Source: Verrucomicrobiota bacterium
GTDB lineage: Bacteria; Verrucomicrobiota; Kiritimatiellia; SS1-B-03-39; UBA6053
Direction of reading: 5' to 3'
DNA: 64,000 nucleotides
Assembly (NCBI GenBank): GCA_020831625.1
Contig: JAFIGD010000014.1
Coordinates: 32,041 to 96,040 of the forward strand
The position numbers and the translations under genes were made by a program. Each line of letters begins with the position of its first letter. Positions within the stretch are counted from its first letter, which is position 1. The notes under the pieces are model-generated. The model saw nothing but the letters and a program-made list of their open reading frames with translations, was not told where the DNA came from and made no database searches. Shown piece after piece: positions 25,467 through 35,561 of the stretch.

Positions 25467-25730
25467 ATCCGCGGTCTTCCATCCGGGGTCTCCCCCTATT
25501 CGTCATTCGTCACTCCCATCACTCATCCCACCCTCTGCCTCACAGCCCCATGCCTCAAAGATCAGTGAAAATCAGTGTAATCAGTGGTTCTCCTTCCCAT
25601 CTTCCTCACAGCCCTGCGCTCTCTTCGCTCTCTTTGCTTCCTTCTGTTCAAAAAAAATTACCCCACAACAATTGTGGTCTTCCATTCTTTCTCCGCCCCC
25701 CTTCGCCCCGCCAATACGGCGATTGGCGCT
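25467..25730 (+). repeat. 0.26-kb direct repeat, left copy
   Basis: Runs from ATCCGCGGTCTTCCATCC to CCAATACGGCGATTGGCGCT and is nearly identical to 27443-27699, apart from small gaps and scattered changes. It contains CATTCGT/CACTCCC phrases, ATCAGTGTAATCAGTGGTT and ACCCCACAACAATTGTGG. No gene is seen in it. Together the two copies flank the reductase-folA pair. Confidence 0.9.
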
Positions 25731-25803
25731 TCCTCCCCCATTCGTCACTCGTCATTCGTCACTCGTCATTTATCATTCCCACTCCCGGCCTCAAAGTATC
25801 TGT

Positions 25804-26487
25804 TCAACTCGCCTGCGCCTGAAAAAAACACTCCCGGTGAATCCGGTCCTCCCCAACCCCCCGTTCCGCCAGCATCGACGCCACCTCCTCAATCATCGCA
25901 TCCAGACCGCAAAGATAATAGTGAACCTCCGGCCCGACCCGAACCGTGTCCAAATCATCCGTCACCCGCCCCGCACGGTGTCCTCCCGGCTCCCCCCGGC
26001 TCACAAACCGCTCGAACGGGCCGTCAATTCCCTCCAAATCCAGCACGCTCCGCACGCCCCAGCGCGCCTGTAAAGGATGCTGCCCGCCCGACCGCAACGC
26101 CGACAAAAACGGAGCCACCCCGCTGCCGGTCGCAAACCACACCTGATGCGGATGCGCCGCCTCCCCCGGATGAAACCAGCCGAACGGCGGACTGATCTCC
26201 AGCCGCGTCCCGATCGGGAGCGTATAAAGCCAATCGCTGATCCGCCCCCCCGGAATCCTTCGAATCAGCAGCTCCAGCTCCGTGTCATCCGTCCCGCCCG
26301 ACAAACTGTACGGCCGCGAAACATTCCCCTTCGGCCCGTACACCCCCACGCAATCGCCGGGACGGAAAGCGAAAGGAGCCTCCGGCGTGAAGCGAATCCG
26401 GTACAATCCGCCCGCATACGCCGTCCGCTCCGCGATCCGCGCCCCCAGCCTGGGCGGGGCCTCCGCCAGTCTAATGGATCTTTTCAT
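25804..26487 (-). CDS. FAD-binding oxidoreductase (ferredoxin reductase-like)
   Basis: 227 residues from the ATG at 26487; the longer frame to 26604 only reads through folA. The FAD barrel holds SRPYSLSGG, and the nucleotide-binding domain holds WFATGSGVAPFLSAL and YYLCGLDAMIEEVASMLAERGV. The C-terminus FFQAQAS carries the aromatic residues expected to stack on the flavin. The start overlaps the folA stop by 17 bases on the same strand, so it is made from the folA transcript. It is the second small reductase of this kind in the window (compare 23819-24478). Electron donor is probably NAD(P)H; the acceptor is unknown. A role in folate or thymidylate metabolism is only suggested by position. 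Confidence 0.85.
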   Translation of the reverse strand: MKRSIRLAEAPPRLGARIAERTAYAGGLYRIRFTPEAPFAFRPGDCVGVYGPKGNVSRPYSLSGGTDDTELELLIRRIPGGRISDWLYTLPIGTRLEISPPFGWFHPGEAAHPHQVWFATGSGVAPFLSALRSGGQHPLQARWGVRSVLDLEGIDGPFERFVSRGEPGGHRAGRVTDDLDTVRVGPEVHYYLCGLDAMIEEVASMLAERGVGEDRIHRECFFQAQAS

Positions 26488-27004
26488 ACTCCACGAAATC
26501 GTAGGCGAACGCGTGCCGATCGTCTTTATGATGCGCCATGCGGCAGACCTCAAAGAATTCTCCCGGACGCAGTTCCGGAAAAAAGGCGTCGCCCCCCTCC
26601 ACATCCGTGTGCACCTCGGTCAGAAACATCTCGTCCGCCAGCGACAGAAACTGCGCATACACCTCGCCGCCGCCGATCACGAACAGCATCCGCTCCCCCG
26701 CTACCAGCCGGAGGGCCTCCTCCGGGGTTTTCACCTGTTTCACTCCATCGGGCAGCTTCAAATCCTCCCGACGGCTCAGCACGATATTGCGGCGGTTCGG
26801 CAGCGGACGGCCGATGCTCTCCCAGGTTTTTCGCCCCATAAGAATGGCATGCCCCGTCGTCAGATCCTTGAAACGCTTCAAATCATCCGGCAAATGCCAG
26901 GGCAGCTGATTTTTGCGACCGATCACCCGATGCCGGTCCATCGCCGCCACCAGCGCGATGCGCGGGCGGGCCCGCGATTCCGTTTTTTCGTCAATTGACA
27001 TCAA
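26471..27004 (-). CDS. folA: Dihydrofolate reductase
   Basis: A 177-residue enzyme that reduces dihydrofolate to tetrahydrofolate with NADPH. Motifs are canonical: RHRVIGRKNQLPWHLPDDL (substrate loop with the Trp), GHAILMGRKTWESIG (cofactor site), NIVLSRR and FVIGGGEVYAQFL. About 15 polar residues precede the usual N-terminus, so the second ATG (27001) or a slightly later start would also fit. The thymidylate synthase gene lies upstream on the same strand at 27817-28611, separated by 812 bp of repeats; the two genes serve the same cycle. The downstream reductase gene overlaps its end. Confidence 0.95.
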   Translation of the reverse strand: MMSIDEKTESRARPRIALVAAMDRHRVIGRKNQLPWHLPDDLKRFKDLTTGHAILMGRKTWESIGRPLPNRRNIVLSRREDLKLPDGVKQVKTPEEALRLVAGERMLFVIGGGEVYAQFLSLADEMFLTEVHTDVEGGDAFFPELRPGEFFEVCRMAHHKDDRHAFAYDFVEYEKIH

Positions 27005-27076
27005 ACACCCACTTTCCAGGAAACATCATGAATATATGAATAGCCAACGTCGCAACCCTGTCAAGCTTGGCGGTTC

Positions 27077-27223
27077 GAAGACCACGGATGCTTTGGGGCA
27101 ACGGAAGAAAAGACCACGGATCGAAGACCACGGATGCTTTGGGGCAACGGAAGAAAAGACCACGGATCGAAGACCACGGATACTTTGGGGCAACGGAAGA
27201 AAAGACCACGGATCGAAGACCAC
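27077..27223 (+). repeat. 46-bp tandem repeat
   Basis: Three full copies and a nine-base remnant of a 46-bp unit beginning GAAGACCACGGAT, starting at 27077, 27123, 27169 and 27215. The copies differ by a single base (GATGCTTT against GATACTTT). The unit contains two internal copies of GACCACGGAT, related to the ATCCGTGGTC phrases seen inverted nearby. There are no spacers, so it is not a CRISPR array. Confidence 0.95.
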
Positions 27224-27286
27224 TGCACGAAAACGCTTAACCTTTCGATAATTCTTCCGCTCTGAATCGGGATCGGGATCGGGAAC

Positions 27287-27316
27287 GATTAAGATTACGA
27301 TTAAGATTAAGATTAA
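27287..27316 (+). repeat. GATTAN hexamer array, short
   Basis: Five hexamers, GATTAA and GATTAC mixed, preceded by GGGATCGGGATCGGGAAC and followed by GTTTAGGAAAAAATATCCG. This is the same layout as the array at 25399-25458, which is also followed by a GGAAAAGATATCCG stretch. Confidence 0.9.
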
Positions 27317-27442
27317 GTTTAGGAAAAAATATCCGTGGTCTTCTATCCGTGGTCTCCCCCTATTCGTCATTCGTCATTCGTCACTCGTCATTCCCTGCAT
27401 CCGTTGCCCGGCGAAGCTATCCGTTGGGATTTCCCGGTTTTT
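27317..27442. other. Spacer with CATTCGT heptamers
   Basis: Contains AATATCCGTGGTCTTCTATC and a short run of CATTCGT/CACTCGT heptamers at about 27363-27393. These are partial copies of the start of the 0.26-kb repeat that follows. No gene seen. Confidence 0.5.
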
Positions 27443-27699
27443 ATCCGCGGTCTTCCATCCGTGGTCTCCCCCTATTCGTCATTCGTCACTTCCATCACTC
27501 ATCCCACCCTCTGCCTCACAGTCCCTTGCCTCAAAGATCAGTGGAAATCAGTGTAATCAGTGGTTCTCCTTCCCATCTGCCTCACAGCCCTGCGCTCTCT
27601 TCGCTTCCTTCTGTTCAAACAAAAAATTACCCCACAACAATTGTGGTCTTCCATTCTTTGTCCGCCCCCCTTCGCCCCGCCAATACGGCGATTGGCGCT
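27443..27699 (+). repeat. 0.26-kb direct repeat, right copy
   Basis: Near-identical partner of 25467-25730, about 1.98 kb apart, in the same orientation. It ends 118 bases before the thyA stop. Small deletions (for example loss of CTCTCTTTG in the CTCTTCGCT phrase) distinguish it from the left copy. Confidence 0.9.
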
Positions 27700-27711
27700 C
27701 CCGTCACTTCT

Positions 27712-27796
27712 TCCCCCATTCGTCACTCGTCATTCGTCACTCGTCACTTCCCCCACTCGTCATTCGTCACTCGTCACTTCCCCCACTCGTCACTTC
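27712..27796 (+). repeat. CATTCGT/CACTCGT heptamer run
   Basis: A run of seven-base units CATTCGT and CACTCGT, interrupted twice by CACTTCCCC. Related short runs are at 25499, 25739 and 27363. It sits directly before the thyA stop, on the 3' side of that gene. Confidence 0.8.
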
Positions 27797-27816
27797 CCTG
27801 CATCCGTGGTCCCGAA

Positions 27817-28611
27817 TCAAACCGCAACTTTCCCGGGAATATGCGGATGGGACTCGTACCCTTCAATGGCGATATCCTCGAACTCAAACGCAAACAGATC
27901 CGTCCGGTCCGGATTCAACCGCAGCCGGGGCAACGGAAACGGCTCGCGGGTCAATTGCAGCCGGGCCTGTTCCAAATGATTCGTGTAGAGATGCGCGTCG
28001 CCCAGCGTGTGCACAAAATCACCGGGCTGAAGCCCGCACACCTGAGCCATCATACACGTCAGCAAGGCGTAACTCGCGATGTTGAACGGCACCCCCAGAA
28101 ACACGTCCGCGCTGCGCTGGTACAACTGACAGCTCAGCCGCCCGCCGGCCACGTAAAACTGAAACAGCGCATGACAGGGCATAAGCGCCATTTGATCCAG
28201 CTCCCCCACATTCCAGGCGCTCACAATCATCCGGCGGGAATCGGGGGTCTCCCGAATCATCCGCAGCGCCTCCCGGATTTGATCCACCGTCGTGCCGTCT
28301 CCCCGGGCCCAGGAGCGCCATTGTTTGCCGTACACCGGCCCCAGATCCCCATTTTCGTCCGCCCACTCATTCCAAATCCGCACCCCGCGCTCCTGCAGCC
28401 ATTTCACATTCGTGTCTCCGCGCAGAAACCACAGCAGCTCATAAATGATCGACTTGAGATGAAGCTTTTTGGTTGTCACCAACGGAAACCCCTCCGACAA
28501 ATCGAACCGCATCTGATGTCCGAACACACTCAGCGTTCCGGTGCCCGTGCGGTCCGATTTCGCAGTTCCCTCTGATAAAATACGCTCCAAAAGCTCTAAA
28601 TACACTCTCAT
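27817..28611 (-). CDS. thyA: Thymidylate synthase
   Basis: 264 residues from the ATG at 28611, the same length as the Escherichia coli enzyme; the longer frame to 28665 adds an unlikely leader. Landmarks are [11 protein letters not shown], the catalytic [10 protein letters not shown] with its cysteine, [21 protein letters not shown] and the C-terminal [18 protein letters not shown]. It methylates dUMP to dTMP with methylene-tetrahydrofolate and so feeds dihydrofolate to FolA. It is cytoplasmic and homodimeric. The terminator of the sdh operon lies just upstream, so thyA should have its own promoter in the roughly 50 bases before 28611. Confidence 0.97.
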   Translation of the reverse strand: MRVYLELLERILSEGTAKSDRTGTGTLSVFGHQMRFDLSEGFPLVTTKKLHLKSIIYELLWFLRGDTNVKWLQERGVRIWNEWADENGDLGPVYGKQWRSWARGDGTTVDQIREALRMIRETPDSRRMIVSAWNVGELDQMALMPCHALFQFYVAGGRLSCQLYQRSADVFLGVPFNIASYALLTCMMAQVCGLQPGDFVHTLGDAHLYTNHLEQARLQLTREPFPLPRLRLNPDRTDLFAFEFEDIAIEGYESHPHIPGKVAV

Positions 28612-28659
28612 GAATCTCTTCCTACACGCACGGCACCATTTGTCGAGACCGTACAGATT

Positions 28660-28696
28660 CCACAAAACAAAACCCCGGCGAAAATCCGCCGGGGTT
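28660..28696 (-). terminator. Rho-independent terminator of the sdh operon
   Basis: On the minus strand, a perfect 10-bp stem AACCCCGGCG / CGCCGGGGTT (28687-28696 and 28671-28680) with a six-base loop is followed by TTGTTTTGTGG. It starts 27 bases after the sdhB stop. Confidence 0.92.
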
Positions 28697-28722
28697 CGGT
28701 TTCAAAAAGGCCCTCGCGGAAC

Positions 28723-29469
28723 TTAAACCGCCGCGAACACCGCCTTGGTATATTCGCGCCGCATGCGGCCGATGTTGGAAATCGAAATTTCCTTGGGACA
28801 GGCCGCTTCGCACTCGGCGTGGTTCGAACAGTCCCCGAACCCTTCGGAGTCCATCTGTTTCACCATTTTGAGCACCCGGGTGTGGCGTTCAACCTGACCC
28901 TGCGGCAGCCAGGTGAACTGCGACACTTTCGCGCCCACAAACAGACTCGCGCTCGCGTTCGGACACGCCGCCACACAGGCGCCGCATCCGATACACGCGG
29001 CGGCATCCATCGCCCGCTCGGCGTCGTCCTTGTGAATCGGAATCAGGTTCGCATCCTGGGCGCTGCCGGTATTCACCGCCACAAATCCGCCCTTGCTCAT
29101 GATCCGGTCAAACGCGCTGCGGTTCACCACCAGATCCTTGATCAGCGGGAACGCTTTGGCGCGGAACGGCTCCACCGTGATGGTGTCGCCGCTGTTGAAC
29201 TGGCGCATGCGCACCTCGCAGGTGGTGCAGGCGCCTTTGGGCCCGTGCGCGATGCCGTTGATCACCAGGCCGCAGTTGCCGCAAATGCCTTCCCGGCAGT
29301 CGCTTTCAAACGCCACCGGCTCCTGACCCTCGTGAATCAGCTTTTCGTTGAGTTTATCAAGCATTTCCAGAAAAGACTGGGAGGGATCAATCTCGTCGAG
29401 ACTGTAATCCACCAGTCGGCCGGGAGCGTTGGGGCCCGGCTGCCGCCAAATTCGAAGGTTTACGTTCAT
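28723..29469 (-). CDS. sdhB: Succinate dehydrogenase/fumarate reductase iron-sulfur subunit
   Basis: A 248-residue subunit carrying the three iron-sulfur clusters. The 2Fe-2S ligands lie in [14 protein letters not shown] and GACTTC; the 4Fe-4S cluster in [12 protein letters not shown]; the 3Fe-4S cluster in the ECEAACP segment, with a further cysteine before it. It passes electrons from the flavoprotein SdhA to the membrane cytochrome. The order sdhC-sdhA-sdhB and the single cytochrome gene match the b558 type found in several non-proteobacterial phyla. It is the last gene of the operon and is followed by a strong terminator. Confidence 0.96.
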   Translation of the reverse strand: MNVNLRIWRQPGPNAPGRLVDYSLDEIDPSQSFLEMLDKLNEKLIHEGQEPVAFESDCREGICGNCGLVINGIAHGPKGACTTCEVRMRQFNSGDTITVEPFRAKAFPLIKDLVVNRSAFDRIMSKGGFVAVNTGSAQDANLIPIHKDDAERAMDAAACIGCGACVAACPNASASLFVGAKVSQFTWLPQGQVERHTRVLKMVKQMDSEGFGDCSNHAECEAACPKEISISNIGRMRREYTKAVFAAV

Positions 29470-29489
29470 GGGTGTTTCCTTAGGTTAAA

Positions 29490-31415
<1,926 letters not shown>

Positions 31416-31434
31416 AGTGTGTTTCCTAAAGGAA

Positions 31435-32205
31435 TTAGCCCGGGATCAGCCGGTTGAGAAGAAGGGAGGCATGGTGCACCGGATCGGGCATCGCGTTGGG
31501 ATCAAAAGTCCCGCGCATCATGAAAATCAGAAGCGGCAGCAGGAAGAAACCCACCGCCAGGGCGATGGCAACCGCCATCCCGCCGATGTGCAGGTAAGGA
31601 AGTGTGGAGGGACGGGCCAGGCCCAGACTCTGCACCGCGCTCCAAACGCCGTGCATCAGGTGCGAGCACAGCACGCCCATCGCCAGCATGTAAAAGAGCA
31701 CATAGCCGAAGTTCCCCTGAAACGAGCCCACCACCAGGCGGTACACGTTCTGAACCTCGACGCCGTTCGCCAGCGTCATGGTGCCGACCGCCTCATGATC
31801 GGCGAATTTAAAGTGATTCAAGTGAACCAGCACAAACAGCAAAATGATGCTGCCGCTGATGATCATGTTCAGCGAGTGCAGGGACTTTTTGCTTTTGCCG
31901 CCCGCATTGCCCTCCACCGCGTAGCGGCTCGGACGCGCTTTCCGCTTGCTCAGCGACACACTCACCGCCGACCAGATATGTATCACAAAAAAACTGAACA
32001 GACCGAATTCGGCCAGCCGGATGAACATCCCGTGCATAAAGTGATGCAGAAACTGCGCGTAGGCGTTGAACACTTCCGGTCCCGCGAACAACGTGAGGTT
32101 TCCGATCAAGTGCGCGACCAGAAACAGTACCAAGGAAAGCCCGGTGATCCCGGTCAGCAACTTCTTGGTGACAGAAGAGATTTTAATGTTTTGAAGATTA
32201 ATCAT
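31435..32205 (-). CDS. sdhC: Succinate dehydrogenase cytochrome b558 subunit
   Basis: A 256-residue membrane anchor with five transmembrane helices, of the b558 type that needs no separate SdhD. Haem-ligand histidines are likely in [29 protein letters not shown] and CSHLMHGVW. It carries electrons between the iron-sulfur subunit and the quinone pool. This type is found in Bacteroidetes, Epsilonproteobacteria and related groups, and it can work in either direction. It is the first gene of the sdh operon; the 100 bases upstream are AT-rich and probably hold the promoter. Confidence 0.94.
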   Translation of the reverse strand: MINLQNIKISSVTKKLLTGITGLSLVLFLVAHLIGNLTLFAGPEVFNAYAQFLHHFMHGMFIRLAEFGLFSFFVIHIWSAVSVSLSKRKARPSRYAVEGNAGGKSKKSLHSLNMIISGSIILLFVLVHLNHFKFADHEAVGTMTLANGVEVQNVYRLVVGSFQGNFGYVLFYMLAMGVLCSHLMHGVWSAVQSLGLARPSTLPYLHIGGMAVAIALAVGFFLLPLLIFMMRGTFDPNAMPDPVHHASLLLNRLIPG

Positions 32206-32308
32206 GATATAGTCGGTCCCTTTTGGATGAATGACCCGTGTACCCTATTCGGGTTCGGGTCAATTGACAAATAAATAACGAAAGAATTCATGTCTTTTTT
32301 TTAAAGAA

Positions 32309-32785
32309 TTACTCCAACCGCTCCAGCCCCTCGAACCGCAGCTGTCCCTCGAGGCCGGTGAGGCCGCTCCGCAGGTCAAACGCCAGCAGACGCCAGGGCG
32401 GCGATTGGGTTTCGAACGCCTCAATGACCCCGTGCACCGACTCCCAGGGCACACCGTCAAGCTCAAGCGTCACCCGCCACAGCTGGAACGCCTCCGACAA
32501 GACCTCCGCCTCCGGATCCCGCACCGTGATCCGGGTGCCGGACGCATAGGTGTCGATCAGCACCTGCGGCTCATCCAACCCGCGGGGCAATTGACGCAGC
32601 AGCCACTCCCGCTCCGTCTCCACATCCTCCACCATGGCGCGCAACCCGCGTTCCTGTGCCATCAGCCGGGCCAAACGCTCCCGGTCCCGGCGCAGGCCGT
32701 GACCGCTGAACCCCAGCAAAAGAAAAATCACCGCCAGGGCCAACGCGCCCCAGGCGCGGGGACGAACCGTTCGAAACGCGCTCAT
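32309..32785 (-). CDS. GspM/PilO-like pilus assembly protein
   Basis: A 158-residue protein with one transmembrane helix near the N-terminus (WGALALAVIFLLLGFSG), a heptad-like helix (RERLARLMAQERGLRAMVEDVE) and a small alpha/beta domain at the end. This is the layout of GspM and PilO. Sequence similarity is too low for a secure name; the call rests on layout and on its place after GspK- and GspL-like genes. It would sit in the inner-membrane platform of a type II secretion or type IV pilus machine. Its ATG overlaps the upstream stop (ATGA). It is the last gene of the unit. Confidence 0.65.
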   Translation of the reverse strand: MSAFRTVRPRAWGALALAVIFLLLGFSGHGLRRDRERLARLMAQERGLRAMVEDVETEREWLLRQLPRGLDEPQVLIDTYASGTRITVRDPEAEVLSEAFQLWRVTLELDGVPWESVHGVIEAFETQSPPWRLLAFDLRSGLTGLEGQLRFEGLERLE

Positions 32786-34047
32786 GATTCCCGCTCCCCG
32801 TTAAACCGCCAGCCGCCGGCATCCGTCTCCGCAAGATCTCCCCGCCAACCGTACTGTCCCAGTTCCTCCACCAGCCGTTCCGCAAGTCCCCGGTCCGCCG
32901 CGAACGAGAGCCGCAGGACATCCGCCTCCTGCGACCAGGTGCGGACGGTAATGCCCAAACGGGAACAGACTGACAGCACCTCGCTCATCCCCGGACCCAT
33001 TCCCGGGGTGAAAATCCGGTCCGCGGCCGACCGGACCGCGCCCCACTCCTGATCAATCCAGCGCTCCAGCAGCAGACGCTCCTGACCCGGCGGGCTTCGC
33101 TCTCCGGTCACCTCCCGGTACAGGACGGCCATGCGCGCCCGGGTCGCCTCAACATGACGGTTCACCAGGGTCCGCAGAATCAACGGCATGCCCGCAGAGA
33201 GGCCCAGGAGAACCGCGCAGAGCGTCAAAAATGTCCGCCGCGTACGGCTTGCGCGCCGTGAAAGTCCGGGATGCGCCCCCGCATCCGCGCGGAGATTCAT
33301 CATGCCCGTGCCCTGCCCCAGAGCGGCAAGGGCCAGTCCGCGTTCGAGGACTTCCTCACGGTCATCCCCCCCGGGTCCCACCCACTCCGGAGCCGGCGCG
33401 TCGGCAAGCGCGCCCAGGAACCGCTGCAGAGTTTTGCCTTCCCGCGAAGGATCTTTCGCGCCGCCGCAGGCGGCAAACCCCGCATCGGTCCACTGCACAA
33501 ACACGGAGCGGCCGCCGCCGACCCAGACATGCACACCGGGGCGCGCGCCGGCGATGACCAACGCTTCCGGCACCATGCATTCAGGATCCAGCCCCAAACC
33601 CTCCCAGGCCCGGCATTCCGCCTGCAGGTCCTCCATCCGAATCGCCGCCGCCAGACAGCTCAAACCGCTCCCCTCCGCAGGACGGCTTTCTCCAAAAGCC
33701 ACCAGACAGCTTTCCAACGGAAACGGCAGCGCCGCGTCCAGCAGGGACGGCCAAATCTCCGCGGACTTCAGCGGGTCCTGAATCGGTGAATGCAAAGACC
33801 GCAACATCACACGCGACGGCGGCAGGCCCGCCACCAGACGCGCGCCCCGTTTCACATCCTCCAGCAGCCGGGTCCGCACCGCGCAGCCCCCGCGCCACTC
33901 GGTTTCCTCGACGTGAAACACCTCGGTCGCACCGCCCCGCGCGATTCGGGCCAAGCGAAGCGCCGCTCCGTCGCGCACCGCACCCCAGGCGACACCCACC
34001 CCCGCCCAGGAGGAAGGATCCAGCCAGTCTTCGCTTACCACCGGCAT
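32782..34047 (-). CDS. GspL/PilM-N-like secretion platform protein
   Basis: A 421-residue protein. The first 240 residues look like the actin-fold cytoplasmic domain of GspL/PilM, with VAGLPPSRVMLRSLHSP and PFPLESCLVAFGE. One transmembrane helix follows at about 270-290 (FLTLCAVLLGLSAGMPLIL), then a periplasmic domain ending in a ferredoxin-like fold. It would connect the cytoplasmic ATPase to the pseudopilus in a type II secretion-like system. It overlaps the GspK-like gene by 13 bases and the GspM-like gene by four. No ATPase, secretin or major pseudopilin gene is in the window, so those parts must be elsewhere. Confidence 0.7.
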   Translation of the reverse strand: MPVVSEDWLDPSSWAGVGVAWGAVRDGAALRLARIARGGATEVFHVEETEWRGGCAVRTRLLEDVKRGARLVAGLPPSRVMLRSLHSPIQDPLKSAEIWPSLLDAALPFPLESCLVAFGESRPAEGSGLSCLAAAIRMEDLQAECRAWEGLGLDPECMVPEALVIAGARPGVHVWVGGGRSVFVQWTDAGFAACGGAKDPSREGKTLQRFLGALADAPAPEWVGPGGDDREEVLERGLALAALGQGTGMMNLRADAGAHPGLSRRASRTRRTFLTLCAVLLGLSAGMPLILRTLVNRHVEATRARMAVLYREVTGERSPPGQERLLLERWIDQEWGAVRSAADRIFTPGMGPGMSEVLSVCSRLGITVRTWSQEADVLRLSFAADRGLAERLVEELGQYGWRGDLAETDAGGWRFNGERES

Positions 34048-34871
34048 CGAATCACCTCCACGGTGCCGTCATCCGAACGACTGAGCAGGGCCTGCCCGGA
34101 CCCGGCAAATGAATCGTATTCCGCTTCGATATACACCTCGAAAAAAGACGAGCGCACATCCAGATAGGGTTGCAGCGCCGAGGCCACCGGTGCCGGCAGC
34201 AGGGCCAAAGCCCCGCCGATATCCGGCAACGGCTCCCGTTCCCGCATCTGCAACACCGTTTCCGTCCACCCCCGAAGATTCTCTCCCAGCATCCGCACCA
34301 GCCGGTCCGCGTCCACCGCATTCACATTCAAGGGCAACACGCCGGAGGCCGGCGCCGGCAGGGCGGCAAGGTCCTCCCGCAAAGGTCCCGCAAGCCATTC
34401 CTCCGCATCCGGAACGTGAATCGCCAAAGCGTCAACCGATTCCAGCAGGGGCGGATTCTCGGTCAGGCCGTCCAGCACCCGCAGATTTCCCCGCAGTCCC
34501 GCCGACCGGAACAAATGACCGAAGCTCTCCTGCGGCACCCCCTGACTGCGCAGCCAGTTCACATCAAAACGGTCCTGCGCGTCCCGGAAGGTCAGGCGGA
34601 TCGAGGCCCCGTTGTCGGCGAAAAACCCCTCCGCTTCCGTCACCGGCGGAAACGGATCCTCCGGAAACGCCAGCGTGTGCTCGGAAAGAAGCCGCATGGC
34701 GGTCTCCAGCCCCAGCAGCATCGACGCCTCGAGTTCGACCTCCGCCCGCACCATCCGCAGCGCAAAGGTCCGCTGGGTCTGGGCATGCTGCACCAGCGAA
34801 ACCAGAGAGGCACCCGTCAACAGGACCACCAGCACCAGCAGCGTCGCCCCTCCGCCGCGGGTATCCCGCAT
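34035..34871 (-). CDS. GspK-like minor pseudopilin
   Basis: 278 residues from the ATG at 34871, which gives the expected N-terminus MRDTRGGGATLLVLVVLLTG: a short basic leader and hydrophobic helix as in GspK. The frame is open up to an ATG at 34913, inside the upstream gene, but that start looks wrong for this family. The large globular part has GspK features such as FDVNWLRSQG and LPLNVNAVDADRLVRML, the helix-hairpin segment that follows the calcium site. GspK caps the tip of the pseudopilus. It overlaps the GspL-like gene by 13 bases. Confidence 0.75.
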   Translation of the reverse strand: MRDTRGGGATLLVLVVLLTGASLVSLVQHAQTQRTFALRMVRAEVELEASMLLGLETAMRLLSEHTLAFPEDPFPPVTEAEGFFADNGASIRLTFRDAQDRFDVNWLRSQGVPQESFGHLFRSAGLRGNLRVLDGLTENPPLLESVDALAIHVPDAEEWLAGPLREDLAALPAPASGVLPLNVNAVDADRLVRMLGENLRGWTETVLQMREREPLPDIGGALALLPAPVASALQPYLDVRSSFFEVYIEAEYDSFAGSGQALLSRSDDGTVEVIRCRW

Positions 34872-34884
34872 ACCCTTCAAAGCC

Positions 34885-35472
34885 TTAATGTCTCGGCACA
34901 TTGCGCGGCTCATCCTGGATTAAACGTTGTCCTTCACTCACAAACTCGGAAATCCCGTCACGCACATGAATCACCAGCGCGTCCTCGGGGGTAAAATAGA
35001 CCTCCGCCCCCAGAAACACGATGACGGCCAGGCTCAATCCCCGCAACGGACCCGCATCCGAATACAGCAAACCGTAGACCAGCGCGTAGGGCGGAAAAAA
35101 CACGCAAAACAGGCCGTGCAGCATATCCTCGGTGAACGCCTCAATCACCAACACCAAATAGAACGCCACCACAAAGAAAACCCGCCCGTAGTGGGCATGC
35201 TCCGGCGAAATCAATTCTTTGCCGGTCACCTGATGATACAACAGCCCTCCAAACAAACCGCCGATCAGAAGAAAAGCCCCCACAGACTGCAAGAGGGCCG
35301 ATTTGGGCTTGCCGGCCTTGACCTGCTTCTTTTTCTTCCGGAATTTGTGCGTGGCTCTCGCCTCTTCTTTCAGCCGCTCCACCGGAGGGCCAACATCGGG
35401 ACCGCGCGGCTTCAGGGTCAGCTTCGGGCCGGGGGGGATCAACGCGGGAGGAGGGGATTCATCAGGTCGCAT
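34885..35472 (-). CDS. Small polytopic membrane protein upstream of the Gsp-like genes
   Basis: 195 residues from the ATG at 35472 (MRPDESPPP...). The first 60 residues are Pro- and Lys-rich and cytoplasmic in character. Three to four membrane helices follow: LLQSVGAFLLIGGLFGGLLY, VFFVVAFYLVLVIEAF, GLFCVFFPPYALVYGLLY and GLSLAVIVFLGAEVYF. I do not recognise the family. It leads the unit encoding GspK-, GspL- and GspM-like proteins, 13 bases from the GspK start, and is divergent from the ABC exporter genes. A role in membrane placement of the secretion platform is possible but not shown. Confidence 0.65.
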   Translation of the reverse strand: MRPDESPPPALIPPGPKLTLKPRGPDVGPPVERLKEEARATHKFRKKKKQVKAGKPKSALLQSVGAFLLIGGLFGGLLYHQVTGKELISPEHAHYGRVFFVVAFYLVLVIEAFTEDMLHGLFCVFFPPYALVYGLLYSDAGPLRGLSLAVIVFLGAEVYFTPEDALVIHVRDGISEFVSEGQRLIQDEPRNVPRH

Positions 35473-35561
35473 GGCGCTCTTGAACCAAATCCAGCCACAT
35501 TTGCAATGCAAATATGTCCTCCTTCCTGCCGCATTTCTTTACAAGCCCGCATTTGTGCGGC

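Noticed and set aside
24692..25803. Several open frames of 100-250 codons in the repeat region
   Set aside because: The translations are Ser/Pro/His-rich readings of the repeats (for example runs of FVTRHSS), shared with the duplicated copy near thyA; not genes.
27077..27223. Possible CRISPR array
   Set aside because: The 46-bp copies are directly adjacent with no unique spacers, and there are no cas genes.
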